The notes below the pieces were generated by a model. The model searched no databases, was not told the origin of the DNA, and saw only the letters and a list, made by a program, of their open reading frames with translations. 64,000 nucleotides of DNA from NCBI GenBank assembly GCA_049509515.1, contig JBEKZV010000009.1, positions 48,420-112,419 of the forward strand, read 5' to 3'. Shown in pieces: positions 53,901-59,947 of the stretch. Numbering within the stretch: position 1 is the first letter of the stretch; each line of letters opens with the position of its first letter. Source of the DNA: JBEKCP01 sp049509515 (lineage in GTDB: Bacteria > Planctomycetota > Planctomycetia > Pirellulales > Thermoguttaceae). Position numbers and translations under genes: made by a program.

Positions 53901-55150
53901 CCGTCGGTGGCGCAGGCGCTGGGCACTCCGTGGTCGCCGCCCCAGTCGGTGCCCGGCCCGGCGGCCCAGGGAGTGCCCGCGCTGGCCGCCCATCCGCGCA
54001 GGGTGAGCGTCAACCCCGGGTGCCCGATGGCCTCCCACGCATATTCACCGGCCGGCAGAGGCTCGCCCGGCGTGCGGTAATGGGGCGTCGGCAGGCCGTC
54101 CCATTTCACCTCGTGGCGGCCCTTGACGTACGGATGGTCGGTCAACAGTTGTCGGACGACCACCCCGTCCTTGTCGCGGAGATTGAGCGAAACGTGGCCG
54201 TCGAAGGGCATTTCGAAGGTCAGCGTCTTGAAACCCGGCAGCTCACGCACCTTGGCCAACCGGCTCCAGTCCACCACCGGCACGCCCTCGACGAGCCGCA
54301 CCGGCAACGCGCGTCCGTCGGCCAGCCGAAGCGGGGCCGGCGCCACCTTGCCGGCCTTTTCGAGGATGCCGGCGCCCCAAATGTCGTAAGAGTAAAAGGT
54401 GAAGATGCGGTTCGGCACCGCGCCGACGTGGAAAAGGTCCTTGATCGTCAGCCGGCCGGATGCCCCGGCGGTGAAGTTCGGTTCCACGGTCACGCGCAGC
54501 TCGCTGCCGAGGGCGGGCATCTTGCCATCCTTGCAGAGCAGCTTCCAGGGAATGGCCAATTCTTGAACGTAGCCCTTGCCGTCGGCGTTGATGCGGAACG
54601 CCTGCTGCGCACCCTGTCCCAGGGCATTGGGGAGATCCGGCAACTCGACGCCCCCTCGTCCCGTGCCGTGGGGCGTCGCGCGGTCCACGACGCTGATGCC
54701 GTCGCGATCGCGCCAGCAGGTGAGCCAGGTGATGGCCTCCTGCGGGGTCTTGTAGCCGGTGATGAAACGCACCTGCAGGCAATCGCCCTGGAATCCTTGC
54801 CCGCCTTTGCTCGATTCGCCGTTGTTCAGCGGCGTCGGGTCGAGCCATCGTGCGAGCAGATAGACATTCTCGGCGTCGTACATCGCGTGGAACCACACGC
54901 CGTATTGCTCGCGCAGACGTTCGACGTCGCCGCAGGCGAAGATGCCGCCGGAAAGATCCCAATCGTCGAACTTCCCATCGACGACGACCCGGCCGGGAGC
55001 CGGCAGGATGCGGAGCACCTGGTTCTCGGTTTCCGTGGCCGGCAACGGGGTTGTCCCCAGGACGAGTATCAGCAAGCCCAGGGCGGCTGCGCCGGCCGGA
55101 TATCCGGCGGCAAAGTCAGTCAAGAAATGGACGAAACGCGAGAGGTGCAT
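50918..55150 (-). CDS. large secreted protein with two DOMON/CBM9-like domains and a propeller-like core
   Basis: A 1410-residue exported protein. The N-terminal hydrophobic stretch (GAAALGLLILVLGTTPLPA) is the likely signal; ATG 55150 is the preferred start and ATG 55210 the alternative, neither with a clear ribosome site. PGRVVVDGKFDDWDLSGG near residue 75 opens a CBM9/DOMON-type domain, and a second one lies near the C-terminus (FLAWDEKKLYLGFEVADNSP, then FQFGSDPKADPRRSEAVAG and GYVVEAAVPLAALGFTP). Between them, NHL/propeller-like blades are visible (LVDKQGRLWVTEGDRH, VDALGRLYIGCGAPD) and a FlgD-like segment (KDGVVVRQLLTDHPYVKG). Such proteins bind carbohydrate or cytochrome-type ligands; no catalytic motif was seen. 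Confidence 0.78.
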   Translation of the reverse strand: MHLSRFVHFLTDFAAGYPAGAAALGLLILVLGTTPLPATETENQVLRILPAPGRVVVDGKFDDWDLSGGIFACGDVERLREQYGVWFHAMYDAENVYLLARWLDPTPLNNGESSKGGQGFQGDCLQVRFITGYKTPQEAITWLTCWRDRDGISVVDRATPHGTGRGGVELPDLPNALGQGAQQAFRINADGKGYVQELAIPWKLLCKDGKMPALGSELRVTVEPNFTAGASGRLTIKDLFHVGAVPNRIFTFYSYDIWGAGILEKAGKVAPAPLRLADGRALPVRLVEGVPVVDWSRLAKVRELPGFKTLTFEMPFDGHVSLNLRDKDGVVVRQLLTDHPYVKGRHEVKWDGLPTPHYRTPGEPLPAGEYAWEAIGHPGLTLTLRGWAASAGTPWAAGPGTDWGGDHGVPSACATDGEKIYLGWNGAEGGKSVLACDAEGKLLWGIGKGIGSSAEHLAVDGGIVYGLGWEGVSGRQLFRLRAKDGVFDNWVSRGSAALAVPDLWAERADRGQMPDRADGMDVLHGVLYLTFSTADFRPDDVFDLAALTRKVLKDAAIGPRLLAQVNPRFHERLRNWLAGEMREEDAFCLHSVQGPWWKNELPEGLTRLLDRTDLASGTDGLGPRSRPLANRRFLEQRFSGHLRPLKTGLLGVCDASSGRLRKLLEIANLGAVRAVSDRLVYTIADRHSVLAINPQTGETKPLITGLHDAANLTVDALGRLYIGCGAPDQQVKIFTADGKPAGQIGRRGGRTLLGPWQTDGFYAVSSLLVDKQGRLWVTEGDRHPKRVSVWDLSTGKPVKELFGPTHYGASGGAICPTDPNLMVGEGCEWRFDPKTQTFACTGVFDRSLHGFAKFCTPANGRLYLAVTRESQPYRSATRIFERIGEGTWRVRAEVRPDFTAKSTTFWSDVNGDGREDSGETVTAPMVLVTYGSNAWSLNVNPQDFTLFGVTDGARRVYQLRLAGYTACGAPRWDVAGMKELPFAGGKDVYSVLPSPDNRLLVTCGEHTYYRCYEVAGGKLLWSYPNPFFQVHGSHHAPAPEPGLTRGAYGFVGTFTRPGTGTVWAINANLGEWYLLTEKGYFLARIFEGDPLEWQWPARAEVGADMTRCPPGSGGEDFGGSLTQGIDGKVYVQAGKNAVWNLELGNLDRIRVIGTGSVTLKPEEQLLARAEFEKQCQRAVGIQTCEVRRLTPAFTGNLGSDFQGVSPLEYKKQDDAAVKTFLAWDEKKLYLGFEVADNSPWVNGAKEPPQMYVSGDTVDFQFGSDPKADPRRSEAVAGDFRLSIGNFLGRPTAVLYRKVSAEKRPKTFTSGVIAQYVMDYVEVVRDGKIAVKIRPDGKGYVVEAAVPLAALGFTPRPDVIYRGDVGATHGSAQGDRTRLRTYWSNRETGLVDDAVFELQMVPKNWGQIVFK

Positions 55151-55240
55151 GTGCAAGTCATCCAGGCATTGAGGTTTCAGGTCTTGGGGAGCGAGTCGTC
55201 GCCGGGCCAAGTCGCCGGCCCGGTCGACCAGCAGCCCCCT

Positions 55241-55699
55241 ATGTTAACCGAGCTGCGGGCGATCTGCCAGCCGGCACGCCGAATCAGCACCCCGGACGAG
55301 GCGAACTCCCTCGACGACATTCAAGCCGGACGACAAACCATCGCGATCGACGCGGCACCGCAGAACGCCCAGTGGAACGACGGCACGCAGGCCGTTTGGA
55401 CGACCCCTTGCCTCGGCGTCGGGCTGCGCGTGACCCACGGTGACGTGACCTTCGCACGGGATTACGACCGAATGTGGCCGGACTCCTGGAGCGGGCAGTG
55501 CAAGGTGTACCTTTTCAGTTGGGACGGCTGTGCGCGCCCCTGGACCCTCCCGGCGGAATGGGCAACGGTCGGAATCGCCGTGCTCTACCCGCTTACGCCT
55601 GAGGGACGAGCCGCCGGCAGACCGCTTTCCATCACCGATCGCACCGCCACGCCGACGCTCCTTCCACAGGTTCCTTATCTGTTGGTACCTGAAAAGTAA
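55241..55699 (+). pseudogene. orphan C-terminal coding fragment
   Basis: A 152-codon frame from ATG 55241 reads convincingly like the end of a secreted glycosidase: IAIDAAPQNAQWNDGTQAVW, SWSGQCKVYLFSWDGCARPW, then a final strand set ending in TLLPQVPYLLVPEK. It has no ribosome site, and its first 20 codons look random, so I read it as the remnant of a larger gene whose front is missing. The alternative is a small independent protein. Confidence 0.45.
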
Positions 55700-56227
55700 C
55701 CGCGAAGGGTATGGTCCTCATTGCAGCCGGCGTGCGATCTATGGCGCTGGAAAGGAACCGGCCTGAGCCGGGCATCGTATCGACGGAGCTTGGAGATGCG
55801 TGGATCATCGTTCGCGACAATGGCGAACCTCGTCTGGATGGTTATCCTGTGTGCTGGTCGAGCGAGTTCTTGGTGTCGACAGCGGACAGCCTTCTCGGCG
55901 GTCGAATGGACGTCCAAGAGAGAAGGAAACAATGAAGTGCGGGCGTAGTCCGCATGGTTCCCGCCACGTCCGCGACGCGGTATCGATAGCATAAACTCTC
56001 ATGGATTTGGTACTTATGGCCGCAGCGACGCAGCGGAAAACGCGCCGGACCAGTACGGGGCCTAAAGGAGCCGGAATGATCGCCGGGCGTCTTCTTGACA
56101 GCGACCGATGTCCAGGTCAAGCTTAGGGGCGTTCCGATGTAGTGATTCCTGCCTTGCAAATCCTCCCATTTCCGCGTCGTAGCCTTCCGCGCAGTCTTTG
56201 GTCTTGTCGGTTCAAGGAGATTCTTCG
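55700..56227. other. intergenic region without a supported gene
   Basis: About 530 bp, visibly less GC-rich than its surroundings. Short open frames on both strands (for example 55711-55935 plus, 55842-56243 minus) lack ribosome sites and protein character. TTGACA at 56095-56100 has no acceptable -10 at 16-18 bp. The AAGGAG serving the next gene is at the right edge. Confidence 0.4.
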
Positions 56228-57511
56228 ATGAGCAAGCTATCACGGCGACAGTTGCTGAAGCTCGGCGCCGCGGGAGCGGCAGGCGCCATGGCGGCCCCGT
56301 ATTTCATCCCCTCCGGCGTCTTGGCGGCCGACGGCAAACCGGGCGCCAACGCGCGTATCACGGTTGGCGCGATCGGCGTCGGTGGTCGTGCAACCCTGTT
56401 GCTCCAGCAACTGCCCGAGGATGGACAACTTATTGCCCTCTGCGACTGCAATCTGCCGCGGGCCGAAAAGTTCAAGGCGGATCATAAGGGCAACTGGCCG
56501 ATCTGTCAGAACTACCACCAGATCCTCGAGCACAAAGACATCGATGCGGTCATCATCGCCACCCAGGAATGGCAACGCGTGACCCCCGGCATCCACGCCT
56601 GTCAGGCGGGGAAAGACGTCTATGCCGAAAAGCCGTTGACGCTCTGCATTCATGAAGGCCGCGTGCTGGTCAATGCCGTGCGGAAACACGGTCGCGTTTT
56701 TCAGGTCGGTTCCCAACAGCGGTCGATGGCCTTGAACCGAATCGCTTGCGAGGCCGTCCGCACGGGCGTCTTGGGCAAGCTCATCGAAGTGCGTGCCCCC
56801 TGCTATCCGGGTTCCGGCCCTTCGACCACCAACGTAGGACCGGAAGAGCCGACGCCGGCCGGGTTGGATTGGAGCATGTGGTTGAATCAAGCGGCGTGGC
56901 GGCCGTTCAACGGGAAGTGGGGCGGCGGCGGACGCGACTTCAGCGGCGGCGAGATGACCAACTGGGGCGCCCACGGTGTCGACCAGATTCAGTGGGGAAC
57001 CGGCATGGATGGAACCGGTCCCGTGGAAATGTGGCCCACTTCGCCCGGAATCAACGGCAAAGTCGAGATGCGCTACGCCAATGGCGTACCGATCAGCTTC
57101 TCTCTCGACCACGGCCCTTGGGGTGGTGCCGTTTTCGTCTGCGAAAAAGGCAAGCTCGAGGTCAACCGCAACAAGTTCACGTCAAACCCGAAAGAGATCG
57201 CCCGGGAGTTGCTCAAAAAGGTCGACGAGGTGAATGAAGAGAAGAAGTGGAGCGATCAGACGGCCCTCTGGCAGGCCAAGTGGCACCTGCAGAACTGGAT
57301 CGACTGTATTCGGACGCGGGAAAAACCCGTGGCCGACGTCGAGATTGGCCATCGGTCGATCAGCATCTGCCATTTGGCGAACATCACCCGCTGGATCGGA
57401 GAACGTCTGAAGTGGGACCCGGTCAAGGAAGAGTTCATCGATAACGATGCGGCCAACAAGTTTATCAACCGTCCGCGCCGCAAGGGCTTCGAGTTGCCCG
57501 AAACAGTGTGA
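56228..57511 (+). CDS. Tat-exported Gfo/Idh/MocA oxidoreductase
   Basis: A 427-residue enzyme with a Tat leader immediately after the start (LSRRQLLKLGAAGAAGAMAAP). Rossmann pattern VGAIGVGGRATLLLQQL, family motif YAEKPLTLCIHEGR, and NWGAHGVDQIQWGTGM with the candidate catalytic histidine. ATG 56228 is fixed by AAGGAG and by the nearness of the RR motif; an in-frame start at 56198 adds ten residues that would push the leader inward. The C-terminal ending (KWDPVKEEFIDNDAANKFI) is typical of Tat-exported planctomycete members and close to that of the 44903 gene. Flanked on both sides by decayed sequence, so it may be a late survivor of a larger cluster. Confidence 0.9.
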   Translation: MSKLSRRQLLKLGAAGAAGAMAAPYFIPSGVLAADGKPGANARITVGAIGVGGRATLLLQQLPEDGQLIALCDCNLPRAEKFKADHKGNWPICQNYHQILEHKDIDAVIIATQEWQRVTPGIHACQAGKDVYAEKPLTLCIHEGRVLVNAVRKHGRVFQVGSQQRSMALNRIACEAVRTGVLGKLIEVRAPCYPGSGPSTTNVGPEEPTPAGLDWSMWLNQAAWRPFNGKWGGGGRDFSGGEMTNWGAHGVDQIQWGTGMDGTGPVEMWPTSPGINGKVEMRYANGVPISFSLDHGPWGGAVFVCEKGKLEVNRNKFTSNPKEIARELLKKVDEVNEEKKWSDQTALWQAKWHLQNWIDCIRTREKPVADVEIGHRSISICHLANITRWIGERLKWDPVKEEFIDNDAANKFINRPRRKGFELPETV

Positions 57512-57533
57512 CACGGTATGTCTGGTCCAGCGG

Positions 57534-58055
57534 TCCTTGTACCCCGTGTGGCCAGATTGCGAGAAGCTGACTCTGACCGACCGGCACGACGAGAATGCGG
57601 TGGCGATGCGCCCGTTGCGTCCCAGGGACGATTTCAAGCTCCACGCCGAGTTCAATCGCCCCACGTACTGGTGTCTCGTCTGGCTCGACACCAAGGGCAC
57701 GGCCCAGATTGCGGCCCGTTCGGAGCGTGCGGAGAAGGTAGTCGAATATCCGCCGGGTAATCAGTTGGTCAGCGTCGATCCGCACGACCCGGCCGGGATA
57801 CACCTGATCCTGCTCTTGGCGAGCGATCAGCCTCCGAGCGAGATCGCGGGTGGCCTCGAACATTGCCTGGCCGGCATCGGGCCGCCGCCAAGGGTCGTGC
57901 TCGGCAAGGCCACGCCGCTAGGGGTCACACGCGGCGCCGGGAGCGTGCAGACTACCGCCGCCAATCTCGATTCCGCCTACTCTCAGCGAGTCGAGAGGCA
58001 GTTGCCCAGTACGGTACGTTGGGTACATCAGCTTTACTCGCCGACACAACGGTAA
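57534..58055 (+). pseudogene. remnant of a kinase-associated or DUF4384-like domain
   Basis: The frame reads LYPVWPDCEKLTLTDRHDEN, then LRPRDDFKLHAEFNRPTYWC and LVWLDTKGTAQ, a pattern I recall from C-terminal regions of planctomycete Ser/Thr kinases (related to DUF4384: a polar ligand-binding sandwich with a conserved Phe-Asn-Arg-Pro turn and WxDT). It continues through VVEYPPGNQLVSVDPHDPAG and HLILLLASDQPPSEI. The part before about 57534 overlaps the end of the preceding gene in another frame, and there is no start or ribosome site. ATG 57606 is the first in-frame start but would cut the domain. I consider it the tail of a deleted gene. Confidence 0.5.
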
Positions 58056-58365
58056 CCCTGGAAGTAACCCGCGCCTTGTTTGAGGGACGATGGTGTGCCG
58101 GTACCTCCTCCACCGCCCCGATTGCCACCGGCTGGAGCGACCGCTGCCGGGCGGGAATTGCACCCGCTGAAGATCGGCGCCTTTCCCACGGCGCACGTCA
58201 AGAGTCCTTGGACCAGCACACCGGGGGCCGTCCGGCGGGCCTGAGGACGACTTGGCTCCGCGTCACCACGAGATCAGCAGCTCGCCGGTGACGCCGCGGG
58301 CGAGCGGGCGGCGGCCGCCCTCCTCGCGGGCATAGTCCGACGATCGATCGTTCTCGAGCCGTGGA
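58056..58365. other. intergenic region with traces of coding sequence
   Basis: No supported gene. One short frame on the plus strand (about 58158-58250) reads GRELHPLKIGAFPTAHVKSP and then stops, which has protein character but no start; it may be a further scrap of the preceding remnant. The end of this stretch is where the minus-strand nitrilase-like gene finishes. Confidence 0.35.
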
Positions 58366-59430
58366 TCATTCACCGCTGGGCGGTCCGCCGCGCAGCCGGT
58401 CCTGAAGTCCACGGTTGCGATCCAGGGAGTCGGCCGGCAACTCCAAGCCCAGCCCGCGGACCATCTCCATCACCGGTATCCGGGGATCGTTGGACCAGAA
58501 GATCCCGCCGTCCTCGGCCTGGCTGTAGCGATAGCCGGCCGCCTTGCCGTAGCGCTCGGCCAGGGCTGCGCCGTTGCGGAGTTTCGGCTGCCAGCCCAGC
58601 AGAACGTAGCACAGGTCGATCTGCTCGACCAGCAGGCCGGGCTGCTCGGTTCGCTGGGCAATGACCGCGCCGGTGGGATCGACCAACGAGATGTTGTTCC
58701 GCCACGTGCTGGACACGACGTAGTAGTGGTGCCGGTGCGCCCGGCACTGCGCGCCGATGATCTGCGGCGACTGCGTGGGCCAGATCACCAGCTCCGCGCC
58801 CTTGCGGGCCAGCACCTCCCAGCCGGTGTCGAAGAACATGTCGTAGCAAATCTGCACGCCGACCTTGCCGAAGTCGCAGGCGAAGACCGGAAAGTCCTTG
58901 CCGGGCAGAACGCCGCCTTCCAGGCGGCCTGTCTTGCCGGAACCCACGGGATAGACCTTGCGGTAGATGCCGGCCGCTTTGCCCTGACGATCCAACAGCA
59001 CACAGGCGTTATAAACCTTGGTCTTCGCCGCGTCTTCGGCCAGGTACAGCGGCACCACGACGTAGGTTTTGTTCCGCCGGGCGGCGGCGCCCAGCGTCTC
59101 CAGGACCGCTCCTTCCAGCGGCAGCGCGACGTCCTTGGCCGACTCCTGCGCCTCGCCGTTGACGGCCGTTTCGGGCAGGGCGGCAAGGTCCAGGCCGGCG
59201 TGGTACTTCTGCCGGGCCGTCTTGGCCATCGCGTCGATAAAGGACGACAAGGCCTCCAGGCGCTTGGCAAGGCCGGGATACGGGCCCCACATGCTGTACA
59301 TCAGCGAACCGACCACGATCTTCCGTGGAGGCCCTGCCGCTCGGGGCTGCTCGGCCTGCAGAGCGGCGGCGATGAGCACGCTCATCACGCCCGGCATCGC
59401 CGCCAGAATCACTCGTCTTGCCCGTTTCAT
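58366..59430 (-). CDS. exported carbon-nitrogen hydrolase (nitrilase family)
   Basis: A 354-residue member of the nitrilase superfamily. The catalytic triad is complete: E87 in LAALPETAVNG, K158 in AGIYRKVYP, C195 in VGVQICYDMFF. The usual fourth-strand motif WPTQSPQ follows. It carries a Sec-type signal (VILAAMPGVMSVLIAAALQA), which is unusual because most nitrilases are cytoplasmic. ATG 59430 has GAGGAG 8 bases upstream. Nitrilase-family enzymes hydrolyse amides, carbamoyl groups or nitriles; with an export signal, the substrate could be an N-acylated sugar or peptidoglycan-like amide (inference). Confidence 0.88.
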   Translation of the reverse strand: MKRARRVILAAMPGVMSVLIAAALQAEQPRAAGPPRKIVVGSLMYSMWGPYPGLAKRLEALSSFIDAMAKTARQKYHAGLDLAALPETAVNGEAQESAKDVALPLEGAVLETLGAAARRNKTYVVVPLYLAEDAAKTKVYNACVLLDRQGKAAGIYRKVYPVGSGKTGRLEGGVLPGKDFPVFACDFGKVGVQICYDMFFDTGWEVLARKGAELVIWPTQSPQIIGAQCRAHRHHYYVVSSTWRNNISLVDPTGAVIAQRTEQPGLLVEQIDLCYVLLGWQPKLRNGAALAERYGKAAGYRYSQAEDGGIFWSNDPRIPVMEMVRGLGLELPADSLDRNRGLQDRLRGGPPSGE

Positions 59431-59597
59431 GGTTCTCTCCTCGACCGTATCCGCATACCCACCAATTTACCGGCGGCCGACCGCACAAGCAACAGCCGCG
59501 GCCGGGAAGCCGCCGCTCCCGGTTGCGGCTCGCATGGGGCGGAGTTAAGATAGCGGGCATCGACTGTCTGGACGTTGTGAGCGAGGAGCCGCAAGCC

Positions 59598-59826
59598 ATG
59601 CGTGATGCGCGTCTTCCGCCGGGGCCATGCCAATCCAGCCGCCGCCGGTTCCTGACCGCCCTCGGTGCGGTCGGGGGGGGGCCTGGACATCGGCGGCAGT
59701 TTCGCCGAGTTCCACCCCATCGACTTCAACGAGGGCTTTGTGCTGGTCGGCCACCGGGCCCGCACGCTGCAGAAGATCGCCGGGGTGTTGGGGGTGGAGA
59801 GCGCGCTCGTCGGCGGCCGGCCATGA
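59598..59826 (+). pseudogene. frameshifted remnant: Tat leader plus sugar-isomerase-like tail
   Basis: ATG 59598 begins a Tat leader (SSRRRFLTALGAVGG). A nine-G run (59673-59681) then breaks the frame; with eight Gs the leader would read straight into LDIGGSFAEFHPIDFNEGFV and LVGHRARTLQKIAGVLG, ending at TGA 59824. The GGSFAEFHPIDFNEGFVLVGH stretch recalls the active-site region of L-fucose/L-arabinose isomerase-like proteins, which normally continues GHDGP; here the following sequence differs. Even when repaired the product is only about 75 residues, so a large internal deletion is likely as well. Confidence 0.45.
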
Positions 59827-59862
59827 GCCCGCGCGAGGGCCAACCTAAAGCGGCCGGAATTC

Positions 59863-59873
59863 GGTGGACCACC
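59863..59873. promoter_or_regulatory. perfect 11-bp palindrome, possible operator
   Basis: GGTGGACCACC is symmetric about its central A and lies 2 bp before the second copy of the 18-bp motif. It could be a repressor site for the gene at 59948; a chance palindrome of this length is also possible. Confidence 0.25.
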
Positions 59874-59875
59874 AC

Positions 59876-59893
59876 AGTGCCTGCTGTAACCGA
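59876..59893 (+). promoter_or_regulatory. 18-bp leader motif, copy 2
   Basis: AGTGCCTGCTGTAACCGA, identical to 14801-14818. It precedes ATG 59948 by 55 bases. No good sigma70 promoter is seen just upstream of this copy, unlike copy 1. Confidence 0.4.
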
Positions 59894-59947
59894 CCTGGAA
59901 GGCCGCTTGGGCTTGCCTTTCCGGCTTTTGCGCACAAGGAGAAACCG

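Noticed and set aside
52046..55240. Long plus-strand open frame opposite the DOMON-type protein
   Set aside because: Same mirror effect. Only its final part (from 55241), beyond the minus-strand gene, has protein character, so only that part was kept as a remnant.
55842..56243. 133-codon minus-strand frame in the AT-richer gap
   Set aside because: No ribosome site, biased low-complexity composition, and it runs into the ribosome site and first codons of the plus-strand oxidoreductase gene.
58150..58166. tRNA-like T-arm on the minus strand (GCGGG loop CCCGC)
   Set aside because: The loop TGCAATT does not fit the TTCRANN pattern and no acceptor, D or anticodon arm can be built around it.
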